A stretch of 64,000 nucleotides of DNA, from positions 128,501 through 192,500 of the forward strand of contig CAUJNA010002868.1 of the NCBI GenBank assembly GCA_963377175.1, in the 5' to 3' direction. Made by a program: the position numbers and the translations under genes. This stretch comes from Effrenium voratum (lineage: Eukaryota > Sar > Dinophyceae > Suessiales > Symbiodiniaceae). Positions 9,794 through 20,129 of this stretch are shown one piece after another (within the stretch, counting starts at the first letter, position 1; the number at the start of each line of letters is the position of its first letter). The notes under the pieces are model-generated. The model worked only from the letters and a program-made list of their open reading frames with translations, had not been told where the DNA came from and ran no database searches.

Positions 9794-10784
9794 ATGGCAT
9801 CCATGAAGAGCATGTTGGCTGCGAGCGTGCTGGCCTTGCCTGCGGATGCCTTTGTGGCGCCAAGTTCTCAGCAGGTCTCCGGGCTTCGAGGAACTGCGCC
9901 ATCGGCATCTGGCAGCGCCTCAGGATCGGGCATTGCCACGTTCTCGATGCTGGCGGCTTCTGGCGTCTCGGGCGCAGCTATGATGAGCTTTGCAAGGCCA
10001 AGCGCCCGCAAGGCCAAGGTGGTCTGCAACTTCAGCAAGGAAGCGCAGATTGGTGCCATGGAGCCGGTGGGCTTCTTTGACCCCGCAGGATTCTGCACGG
10101 ATGAGGCTGCTTTCAAGGACTTGCGCGCAAAGGAGATTAAGCATGGGAGGTTGGCAATGATGGGAGCACTCGGAATGCTGACACAGAGCCTGGTGACCCT
10201 TCCCGGCATGGAAGGTGTGCCCAAGGATGTGACGGCGGCCACCGTGGGCAACGGGCAAGTTGGCTTCCTGCTGACCATCGGCATCATTGCTGTTCTGGAG
10301 GCGACCGTTTTCGTGCAGGATGAGAGCAAGGAGCCCGGAAACTTTGGCAATCCGCTTCCTTGGTTCGACGACTATTCCGACGAGATGCGCTCTCGAGCTT
10401 TGGAGGCATTTGTAATGTTGTCTGCAATTGCTTTGCAGTTCTTGTTTGCGGTGCTTGATTACTATTTATGTTTGTTGTTCAGTGTGTCTGCAGCACGTAT
10501 GGTTGTTGATTTTCTGTTTGGGTGTGCTGGCGAACTTTCTTTGACTAAGACATCGCACATTTGTGGTGATGTTTTGATGTGCAGCTCAACGTGTTTCTGT
10601 GCTTGTGGTGTGTGGACGTGTTAATGTTTGTTCCTGGATGCGGCGCGCGTGCATCTTGGGCAAAGTGTGCAAGTGCAGCAGAGGAGAGATCAACAACGGC
10701 CGCATCGCAATGTTTGCGGCAATCGGGCAGATTGCGGCCGGCCTATACGCCGGCAAATCAGGCATTGAACAGTTTGGAGTGTAA
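9794..10784 (+). CDS. LHC copy 1: chlorophyll a/c-peridinin light-harvesting protein, intact
   Basis: This is a thylakoid antenna protein of the chlorophyll a/c LHC family that binds pigment and passes excitation energy to the photosystems. Exon 1 is 9794-10394, intron 1 is 10395-10683 (GA-AG) and exon 2 is 10684-10784, giving 233 residues to the first TAA. Residues 1-20 form a signal peptide followed by FVAP, then a Ser-rich transit-like region with a second hydrophobic patch near 47-64, as expected for a three-membrane plastid. The mature part starts near residue 81. Helix 1 has EIKHGRLAM (114-122), helix 2 is about 155-175, and helix 3 has EINNGRIAM (202-210); the E and R of helices 1 and 3 are the paired chlorophyll-binding residues. 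The splice was placed because it joins MRSR to EINNGR in frame and matches LRAK-EIKHGR of helix 1. Position 223 is Ala (LYAGK). A GTAAGC donor overlaps the TAA and an AG acceptor lies at 10845, so a second intron (10781-10845) and a longer C-terminus to 10942 are possible. Confidence 0.93.
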
Positions 10785-11344
10785 GCATGTTTAGCGTAGT
10801 ATGCGCTTGCTTTCCATTTTCAAAATCTTGAGCTATTTTTCGCAGGTACCAGCTTTCTGCACCAAGTTGGAAAGCGTTAGTCTGGCGGGTCTCATACCTG
10901 CAATTTTCTGGCGACAGGAGCTTGTGCTTGGAAGAGAGCTGAGTCTGAGAGCTGTTAGCACGTGTGGCATGAAGGTGGTGAGCCATGAGAAGCACCGTTC
11001 TTCCAAGCACACAGCGGTGCACATGTGCACCGGCGCGCCTATTGCGCGCAATGCACGCCAAGAGACGGAAACAAGAGTCGGCAGGAGTCGGCGTCTGCAT
11101 GTTGCACATACCAGTATTATCAAGCAATCAATTCGGGTTGGCCAAGCATGGACAGATGGCCATGGGTTCCTCATTTAGTAACATGACGTTACGATCAAGC
11201 CGAATCACATCGAATCATGTGTTGCACATTTCTTTTTTGCCAATGCGCATGTTGGCGGCTCCCCATGCATTCGCTCGCTGCTGTTTGCTCCGGAGCTGTA
11301 GGCAGTTGTTGAACCTCTCTTTGGATTACTTGACTACTTGACTC
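10785..11344 (+). other. LHC intergenic spacer, reference copy
   Basis: This 560-bp spacer recurs after each unit. It holds, in order, the possible intron 2 and exon 3 (up to about 10942), the palindrome cluster near 11015-11052, a motif CATGGACAGATGGCCATGG, and the T-run and acceptor-like leader of the next gene. A frame of about 103 codons crosses the spacer in many units, but it breaks in others and matches nothing known. Confidence 0.6.
11015..11052. promoter_or_regulatory. Palindrome cluster conserved in LHC spacers
   Basis: CGGTGCACATGTGCACCG is an 18-bp perfect palindrome. It is followed by GGCGCGCC (8 bp, overlapping by two bases) and ATTGCGCGCAAT (12 bp). The cluster recurs in nearly every spacer (for example 18000, 28610, 36292, 51533). 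Some late units have GGTGCGCC, which breaks the second palindrome. Function is unknown; protein binding or RNA hairpin formation is possible. Confidence 0.6.
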
Positions 11345-14300
11345 ATGGCATCCATGAAGAGCATGTTGGCTGCGAGCGTGCTGGCCTTGCCTGCGGATGC
11401 CTTTGTGGCGCCAAGTTCTCAGCAGGTCTCCGGGCTTCGAGGAACTGCGCCATCGGCATCTGGCAGCGCCTCAGGATCGGGCATTGCCACGTTCTCGATG
11501 CTGGCGGCTTCTGGCGTCTCGGGCGCAGCTATGATGAGCTTTGCAAGGCCAAGCGCCCGCAAGGCCAAGGTGGTCTGCAACTTCAGCAAGGAAGCGCAGA
11601 TTGGTGCCATGGAGCCGGTGGGCTTCTTTGACCCCGCAGGATTCTGCACGGATGAGGCTGCTTTCAAGGACTTGCGCGCAAAGGAGATTAAGCATGGGAG
11701 GTTGGCAATGATGGGAGCACTCGGAATGCTGACACAGAGCCTGGTGACCCTTCCCGGCATGGAAGGTGTGCCCAAGGATGTGACGGCGGCCACCGTGGGC
11801 AACGGGCAAGTTGGCTTCCTGCTGACCATTGGCATCATTGCTGTTCTGGAGGCGACCGTTTTCGTGCAGGATGAGAGCAAGGAGCCCGGAAACTTTGGCA
11901 ATCCGCTTCCTTGGTTCGACGACTATTCCGACGAGATGCGCTCTCGAGCTTTGGAGGCATTTGCAATGTTGTTTGGAATTACTTTGCAGTTCTTGTTTCT
12001 GGTGCTTGATTGCAGGTTCTTCTTGTTGTTCAGTTTTGCTGCAGCACGTACGGTTTTTTGTTTCTTTTCGGGCTCAAAGAACTAAAAGATGGCACATTGT
12101 GTTGACTTGTTGATGTGCAGTAGAAGATGTCATGGGGCCAGGGTTGTCCTGGGCCCATTCGAGCCAACTTTGCTCGGGCTCAGCATGACTGGAAGTGTCC
12201 TTTGTGCAGCTATGGCGTTCCCAAGGGTGACCAAGCAAAGCTCTCAAAGTATGCCATGGAGAAGGGCCGAACAGAGCATCGCGAGCAAACGCTTTCCGAA
12301 GTTTCCTTGAAGCAGCATCGTGACCTGGATGCCGCGCAGGCTGCCAACTCCTCTTCTTCCCGGCCCAGGAAGCGCGCGGCCGTAGCAAAATCCAAGATCA
12401 ATCGGAGCGACCCCGCCTCCAAAGGATACACTTCGTTTGTGTGGCCAAGGATGATTAGCCTCGGGAAGAGCCGCAGAATCAAGCGACGACTGACTTTGCT
12501 GACGGCCTGGCAGCGCGATGATTGCGGCCGCCCTTTTCTCAACACGTTCCAAGCCACCCGGCGCAAAGCCTCACTTAAACCCACCGCAGGAAGCGACTCC
12601 AACTTCTTGATGCTCATGCCAAGGAAGCAAAGGAGCTCAAGCAAGCCCTCAGCAAGGACGAGATTGCCGAGATCTTCGAGGCAGCCCATGGCATCGTCTC
12701 TTCCAAGTCCTCGTCAAAGCCACGACGGGACTAGCGACCCTGAATGTCGGCAAAAGTGCGGCCACCAAGGTGGCCTTGATCACCAACTTCTTCAACAGTT
12801 TTGTGCCTCCAGGAGGTTGATGTCAATTGGTACAGCGCTCCTGGTGTGACCAACAGTTTTCCTCTTCATGGCTTCCTCTACCTTGGGTGAGTTTGATGGC
12901 TCTGTGTACAGAACTGCTGTCCTATCGAGGTACCTGGCAAGCGCAGTCCATGGCACCACGACTTGCAGAGGCTGCCGCAATTCGAATGCTGACTCGCTCA
13001 TCTCTACGGGCCCTCTCCCACACACATCGCCTTTGGCGAGCCCACGGCCATTGTGCACAAGCCAGGCATTGCTGATCGCGCAGCTGTCATGTACCAATTC
13101 GACTTCACTGTTCCTCGCAAGCTTTGAGGACTCCTGACTCTACGTCGGCGAATCCAGTTCCTTCGCAAACCTGGCGTTGTCAGGTCCACTTCGGCTGAAA
13201 GAATACTCAGTTCTTTTGATCAGGACAAAGATGATTCCGGGCGCTATGCTCGCGGCCTCCTCGTGATGCTTAGTGGGAGCCGCGACTCTGCCACGGTTGT
13301 TGAGAAGTTCTTCGACAGCATCTTGATCCCTCGAGATCACCTTGAGGTTGCTCTTGACCAGCTCGGCGCACCAGGCAAGTTCCGACGGTTGGTTGCCAAC
13401 TACAACAAGGGAGCGCTTCCGGGTTTTCTCAAATGGTGGCATGCTGGGTTGGGTCAGGGAGGGATGTCTACAGCCCTGTGTTGCTCATCATGACTGGCTA
13501 CGCCCGCCGCCTGAACCACTGGGCTCATGTGTGGATGACCGCGTTGAGGCTGATTTTGTACTGCTTGCCAAGCAAGGTGGCCTATTCTGGCGACGCAAGT
13601 ATGGGACCACGCCTTGCTACGTCATGGGACTATAACGGGGCCAACTCGTTGAACATCCTCGGGGTTACCATCACTTTTGCTTCATCGGAGCCGGCAATGA
13701 TGAGCAAATTTGCCATTGGCAAGGCGGCGCAAACTACGGTTGATCGAAAGCGACTCCACATTGCCTCTTTGGTGACGCCGCTGTACACTTGGGCTGGTGC
13801 TTTCGCAGCAAGTGCTACGGCTTCATGAAGATACTCGTCCATGGCAGGAACATGCGCCACTTAGTGTGGCGATGCGACGATGGCATCACGTTTCGCCTTT
13901 GGCCACGGCTGTGCTGGACGAGCATTAGGTGGTGGGTTGAAGCCAACGGAGATTATATTTGCCGATGGGATGCTTTGGGCGTTAAACGGACCTTCGTGCC
14001 TAACCAGGTCCAGAGAGATTCTCTTTGAGCGGCTGGCGGATTGGCACTGCCGATATGCCCTGGCTGGATGTGGAAGAGTTGCACAGTCCTGTCTGGGCAA
14101 TAAACTTGAGAGGCTTCTGCGACGGCTGAAGGAGGAAAGGTGGCAGAGGCACCCTTGTCGCCCATGCCCTAAATGCTGGAGAATTAATGAGCTCTTGGGC
14201 TTTTTTCTGAGTTGTGGCTTTGGGCAGCTTTAAGGAGTAGCCTCAGGCTGCGGGCTTAGTCAGAGAACGAAGTAGCCTCTGCGAAGCCCAAAACACCCAG

Positions 14301-16253
14301 ATGTCAGAAACTTCAGCCCCAGCACCTCTGACAATATAGTTAGGAGTAACAAGCAGGCGGTGATCCACAAAGACCGCTTGGGAGGCTTCTCAGATGGGCT
14401 AGATGCGGAGGATGCGTAGAGGCGCGCAGTGAAGCAGGAAGCGCCTCAAAACCAGAATGTGGGCGCGGTTTGACAGACAGCAGCCCAAACTACCTACAGA
14501 CTCAAGCTGAAACACTCGTCCCATGCCCACCGCAGAGTTTCGCAGACCTCAACAGGATCGCGCCCAGAGCCCGGAGAGATCATCTGGTAGAGCACTCTGC
14601 CAGAAGTGCTCATGTAAGAGAGCCAGCCTCAGATAAGATGCAACTGTTGACAGTATTGTTGAGTGTAGAGGTCAGTAGTTAGTGAAACCAGAATGAGACA
14701 CAAAACGTCAAGCATAGCTCAAGCGCAGATATAGCCCCAAAGCTTCAAGGACCCTCCGCTGACTAACCACTTCTCCATCTCGCCACGCAACCTCGAAGAT
14801 AGCACCGCTCTTGTAGAGCGGTTTACTGATATGGTCCAATGGCTAAGACCCACAAAGAAAAAAACGGAAGCAATCAGCACAGTGCCAGCCGAGCAGAAAA
14901 GCCAGTTCAAAACGAAAGACTGCCCAAGCCTTGGCCCAGTGTCAGAGTGACCCAGCGCGGCCATCCTCAGACGTCCGGTACTTGAGAAGATACTCTTGCA
15001 TTGTCCGGATTCGCTCAGAGGCAAGTCCAAGCTGGGAGTGCATCACGCGGCCCACCAGAGCACTCGTCTAAGCCAAGAGAGCTTGAACCAGATCCCTGCT
15101 GAGCAGACGCAGGAGCTGGGCTCGAGAGGCTTGGGAAGACCTCCCAGCTCCCGTCAAAGTCTGCCTGGCTCCGCGTGGCGTCTTCGGCCGCCATCGCAGA
15201 TTGGAGGTAAGAGGTTTTGAACTGCAAGAAAAAAGAGCCAGCCAGTTCCCAGGGAAGGAGCGAGGCCACACCGTGTTGTAAAGGATTAGGTGGGAAACTT
15301 TTCGGGGCTCGAAAAGTTGTTTCCCAACCCGCAATGATTCAGGCTGCCTCTGCGCTCTCCGCACCAGAAGTTGCCTCCGGCAAAGCAAACGCACAGGCGC
15401 ACCCCTCAAAACGAGTTGGACAAAAGGTACTGTTGACAGTCTTGTTCTGTGCAAGGGCAGTGCCTCAGCATGGTGGACCTGCAAATGGTGGATTTGTTGG
15501 GTTTCCCTTCCACTGAATCTGCATGCGTGGCCACCAAAAAGACCCGCAGAATGATGCAACCTCTAGGCGTTTTGGTGAGAAGCTTTTCGGGCCCCGACAA
15601 GTTGCCTGGCCTTTATGCTTTCGGCCGTCCATGTCACTGCTGAGCCTGTGCAGCAACCCCTTTGCGCCTTTCCATATGCAAGTTGTTGCTTTGTCATACT
15701 GGCGCCTCTTGCGCGGAGGATCAGGCACGAGCAACTTGTCGTATGCTATCCGTAAGCTCCATCTTAAAAATGGCCAGCGTAAGCGGCCTTTGGGTTGGCG
15801 GAAGCTTTCCGCAAGCAATTGCCGAAGCCGGAGAAATTTCCTTTTCGGGTAACAGGTTTTTTCACTGCTCATTCGCAACGTTGTTTGCATTTGCTTCGAG
15901 GTTCTTGTTTGCGGTGCTTGTTTGCTATTTTTCCTTGTTGTTCAGTTTTGCTGCAGCACGTATGGTTGCTTGATTTTCTTCAGGGGTCTGCTGGCGAACC
16001 TTTTGTGAATCTTGAAGATGGCACATGTGTGGCGATGTCTTGATGTGCAGTTGGCCGTGTTTCTGTGCTTGTGGTGCGTGGACATGTTGATGTTTGTTCC
16101 TCCTGCATGCGTGGCGCGTGGAGCGTGCGCAAAGTGAACAAGTGCAGCAGAGGAGAGATCAACAACGGCCGCATCGCAATGTTTGCGGCAATCGGGCAGA
16201 TTGCGGCCGGCCTATACACCGGCAAATCAGGCATTGAACAGTTTGGAATGTAA
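11345..16253 (+). CDS. LHC copy 2: split by a 3.75-kb insertion in intron 1
   Basis: Exon 1 (11345-11945) is intact and encodes the same 200 residues as copy 1. Its intron continues to about 12120 and then foreign sequence starts. Intron sequence resumes at about 15872 and leads to an intact exon 2 (16153-16253), ending FGM instead of FGV. A 4.2-kb intron would still give a full protein if spliced; otherwise the gene is dead. About 175 bp of intron are present on both sides of the insert. Confidence 0.7.
12127..12480 (+). pseudogene. Degraded ORF with a CPLC motif and basic linker, not recognised
   Basis: A frame beginning MSWGQGCPG continues with WKCPLCSYG, perhaps one half of a zinc finger, then a charged helix and a basic Ser/Arg/Lys segment. 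After about 12440 the reading seems to change frame, and the original frame runs on to 12849 without protein-like character. It could be the 5' part of a decayed mobile element. No family could be assigned. Confidence 0.3.
13080..14233 (+). pseudogene. Degraded protein-coding remnants, not recognised
   Basis: Protein-like stretches appear in changing + frames: about 13140-13490 (a segment around KFFDSILIPRDHL and FLKWW), 13500-13830 (with LNILGVTITF and MMSKFAIGKAAQTT, a pattern that recalls the region after a LINE reverse transcriptase) and 13880-14233. Stops and shifts interrupt them. I could not identify reverse transcriptase catalytic motifs, so a LINE origin is only a guess. Confidence 0.3.
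14234..15871. other. Non-coding part of the insert, with imperfect hairpins
   Basis: No gene is seen. Two related imperfect palindromes centred on CTTTTCGGG and CGAAAAG or CGACAAG occur at about 15290-15335 and 15570-15606. The right edge merges into LHC intron sequence at about 15872. Confidence 0.4.
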
Positions 16254-16780
16254 GCATGTTTAGCGTAGTATGCGCTTGCTTTCCATTTTCAATATCTTGA
16301 GCTATTTTCGCAGGTACCAGCTTTCTGCACCAAGTTGGAAAGCGTGAGTCTGGCGGGTCTCATACCTGCAATTTTCTGGCGACAGGAGCTTGTGCTTGGA
16401 AGAGAGCTGAGTCTGAGCGCTGTTAGCACGTGTGGCATGAAGGTGGTGAGCCATGAGAAGCACCGTTCTTCCAAGCACACAGCGGTGCACATGTGCACCG
16501 GCGCGCCTATTGCGCGCAATGCACGCCAAGAGGCGGAAACAAGAGTTGGCAGGAGTCGGCGTCTGCATGTTGCACATACCAGTATTATCAAGCAACCAAT
16601 TCGGGTTGGCCAAGCAAGATGACGTTACGATAAAGGCGAATCACATCGATTCATGTGTTGCACCTTTCTTTTTTGCCAATGCGCATGTTGGCGGCTCCCC
16701 ATGCATTCGCGCGCTGCTGTTTGCTCCGGAGCTGTAGGCAGTTGTTGAACCTCTCTTTGGATTACTTGACTACTTGACTC

Positions 16781-17769
16781 ATGGCATCCATGAAGAGCAT
16801 GTTGGCTGCGAGCGTGCTGGCCTTGCCTGCGGATGCCTTTGTGGCGCCAAGTTCTCAGCAGGTCTCCGGGCTTCGAGGAACTGCGCCATCGGCATCTGGC
16901 AGCGCCTCAGGATCGGGCATTGCCACGTTCTCGATGCTGGCGGCTTCTGGCGTCTCGGGCGCAGCTATGATGAGCTTTGCAAGGCCAAGCGCCCGCAAGG
17001 CCAAGGTGGTCTGCAACTTCAGCAAGGAAGCGCAGATTGGTGCCATGGAGCCGTTGGGCTTCTTTGACCCCGCAGGATTCTGCACGGATGAGGCTGCTTT
17101 CAAGGACTTGCGCGCAAAGGAGATTAAGCATGGGAGGTTGGCAATGATGGGAGCACTCGGAATGCTGACACAGAGCCTGGTGACCCTTCCCGGCATGGAA
17201 GGTGTGCCCAAGGATGTGACGGCGGCCACCGTGGGCAACGGGCAAGTTGGCTTCCTGCTGACCATTGGCATCATTGCTGTTCTGGAGGCGACTGTTTTTG
17301 TGCAGGATGAGAGCAAGGAGCCCGGAAACTTTGGCAATCCGCTTCCTTGGTTCGACGACTATTCCGACGAGATGCGCTCTCGAGCTTTGGAGGCATTTGT
17401 AATGTTGTTTGGAATTGCCTTGCAGTTCTTGTTTGCGGTGCTTGATTGCTATTTCTCCTTGTAGCTCAGTTTTGCTGCAGCACGTGCGGTTTTTGATTTT
17501 CTTTTGGGGTCTGCTGGCGAACCTTGTGTGACTCTTGAAGATGGCACATGTGTGGTGATGCTTTGATGTGCATTTCAACGTGTTTCTGTGCTTATGGTGT
17601 GTGGACGTGTTGATGTTTGTTCCTCCGGCATGCGTGGCTCGTGTGCAAAGTGAACAAGTGCAGCAGAGGAGAGATCAACAACGGCCGCATCGCAATGTTT
17701 GCGGCAATCGGGCAGATCGCGGCCGGCCTATACACCGGCAAATCAGGCATTGAACAGTTTGGAGTGTAA
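16781..17769 (+). CDS. LHC copy 3, intact
   Basis: Exon 1 is 16781-17381 and exon 2 is 17669-17769, separated by a 287-nt intron. Compared with copy 1, residue 92 is Leu (EPLGFF) and residue 223 is Thr. The spacer before it lacks about 35 bp containing the GGACAGATGGCC motif. The downstream frame after the possible second intron is the long form (GCG TTA GTC). Confidence 0.9.
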
Positions 17770-18328
17770 GCATGTTTAGCGTAGTATGCGCTTGCTTTCC
17801 ATTTTCAAAATATTGAGCTATTTTCGCAGGTACCAGCTTTCTGCACCAAGTTGGAAAGCGTTAGTCTGGCGGGTCTCATACCTGCAATTTTCTGGCGACA
17901 GGAGCTTGTGCTTGGAAGAGAGCTGAGTCTGAGCGCTGTTAGCACGTGTGGCATGAAGGTGGTGAGCCATGAGAAGCACCGTTCTTCCAAGCACACAGCG
18001 GTGCACATGTGCACCGGCGCGCCTATTGCGCGCAATGCACGCCAAGAGACGGAAACAAGAGTTGGCAGGAGTCGGCGTCTGCATGTTGCACATACCAGTA
18101 TTATCAAGCAACCAATTCGGGTTGGCCAAGCATGGACAGATGGCCATGGGTTCCTCATTTAGCAAGATGACGTTACGATAAAGGCGAATCACATCGATTC
18201 ATGTGTTGCACCTTTCTTTCTTGCCAATGCGCATGTTGGCGGCTCCCCATGCATTCGCTCGCTGCTGTTTGCTCCGGAGCTGTAGGCAGTTGTTGAACCT
18301 CTCTTTGGATTACTTGACTACTTGACTC

Positions 18329-19315
18329 ATGGCATCCATGAAGAGCATGTTGGCTGCGAGCGTGCTGGCCTTGCCTGCGGATGCCTTTGTGGCGCCAACT
18401 TCTCAGCAGGTCTCCGGGCTTCGAGGAACTGCTCCATCGGCATCTGGCAGCGCCTCAGGATCGGGCATTGCCACGTTCTCGATGCTGGCGGCTTCTGGCG
18501 TCTCGGGCGCAGCTATGATGAGCTTTGCAAGGCCAAGCGCCCGCAAGGCCAAGGTGGTCTGCAACTTCAGCAAGGAAGCGCAGATTGGTGCCATGGAGCC
18601 GGTGGGCTTCTTTGACCCCGCAGGATTCTGCACGGATGAGGCTGCTTTCAAGGACTTGCGCGCAAAGGAGATTAAGCATGGGAGGTTGGCAATGATGGGA
18701 GCACTCGGAATGCTGACACAGAGCCTGGTGACCCTTCCCGGCATGGAAGGTGTGCCCAAGGATGTGACGGCGGCCGCCGTGGGCAACGGGCAAGTTGGCT
18801 TCCTGCTGACCATTGGCATCATTGCTGTTCTGGAGGCGACCGTTTTCGTGCAGGATGAGAGCAAGGAGCCCGGAAACTTTGGCAATCCGCTTCCTTGGTT
18901 CGACGACTATTCCGACGAGATGCGCTCTCGAGCTTTGGAGGCATTTGTAATGTTGTTTGGAATTGCCTTGCAGGTCTTGCTTGCGGCGCTTGATTGCTTT
19001 CCCTTGTAGCTCAGTTTTGCTGCAGCACGTGCGGTTTTTGATTTTCTTTTGGGGTCTGCTGGCGAACCTTTTGTGAATCTTGAAGATGGCACAGTGATGT
19101 GTTGATGTGCATTGCAACGTGTTTCTGTGCTTATGGTGTGTGGACGTGTTGATGTTTGTTCCTCCGGCATGCGTGGCGCTTGCATCTTGAACAAAGTGTG
19201 CAAGTGCAGCAGAGGAGAGATCAACAACGGCCGCATCGCAATGTTTGCGGCAATCGGGCAGATTGCGGCCGGCCTATACACCGGCAAGTCAGGCATTGAA
19301 CAGTTTGGAGTGTAA
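18329..19315 (+). CDS. LHC copy 4, intact
   Basis: Exon 1 is 18329-18929 and exon 2 is 19215-19315. Residue 24 is Thr (VAPTSQQ), as in nearly all later copies, and residue 150 is Ala (TAAAVGN). Its intron is of the B subtype (TTGCTTTCCCTTGTAGC and CATCTTGAACAAAGTG). Confidence 0.9.
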
Positions 19316-20129
19316 GCATGTTTAGCGTAGTATGCGCTTGCTTTCCATTTTCAAAATATTGAGCTATTTTCGCAGGTACCAGCTTTCTGCACCAAGTTGG
19401 AAAGCGTTAGTCTGGCGGGTCTCATACCTGCAATTTTCTGGCGACAGGAGCTTGTTCTTGGAAGAGAGCTGAGTCTGAGAGCTGTTACCACGTGTGGCAT
19501 GAAGGTGGTGAGCCATGAGAAGCACCGTTCTTCCAAGCACACAGCGGTGCACATGTGCACCGGCGCGCCTATTGCGCGCAATGCACGCCAAGAGACGGAA
19601 ACAAGAGTTGGCAGGAGTCGGCGTCTGCATGTTGCACATACCAGTATAATCAAGCAACCAATTCGGGTTGGCCAAGCATGGACAGATGGCCATGCGTTCC
19701 TCATTTAGTAAGATGACGTTGCGATAAAGGAGAATCACATCGATTCATGTGTTGCACCTTTCTTTTTTGCCAATGCGCATGTTGGCGGCTCCCCATGCAT
19801 TCGCTCGCTGCTGTTTGCTCCGGAGCTGTAGGCAGTTGTTGAACCTCTCTTTGGATTACTTGACTACTTGACTCATGGCATCCATGAAGAGCATGTTGGC
19901 TGCGAGCGTGCTGGCCTTGCCTGCAGATCTCAGCAGGTCTCCGGGCTTCGAGGAACTGCGCCATCGGGCGCAGCTATGATGAGCTTTGCAAGGCCAAGCG
20001 CCCGCAAGGCCAAGGTGGTCTGCAACTTCAGCAAGGAAGCGCAGATTGGTGCCATGGAGCCGGTGGGCTTCTTTGACCCCGCAGGATTCTGCACGGATGA
20101 GGCTGCTTTCAAGGACTTGCGCGCAAAGG

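Larger units (their letters stand above)
12121..15871 (+). other. Unrecognised decayed segment inserted in LHC copy 2
   Basis: The segment does not match other parts of the window. Short frames suggest a degraded protein-coding region, described separately. The right half has no coding signal. No LTR, terminal inverted repeat or poly-A tail was found at its ends. Confidence 0.55.

Noticed and set aside
9868..10350. 160-residue antisense frame repeated under almost every LHC exon 1, and a 97-residue frame in another + frame
   Set aside because: Both are forced by the GC-rich coding sequence of the LHC exon and persist only because the exon is conserved.
10801..11178. Recurring 103-125 residue frames in the LHC spacers on both strands
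   Set aside because: They break in several units, have no protein-like character, and cover the palindromes and leader; at most the first few codons belong to a possible LHC exon 3.
20000..20129. LHC antisense tail of the LINE A minus-strand ORF as a real C-terminal domain
   Set aside because: Its 90 residues match antisense LHC exon 1 codon by codon, so it is read-through.
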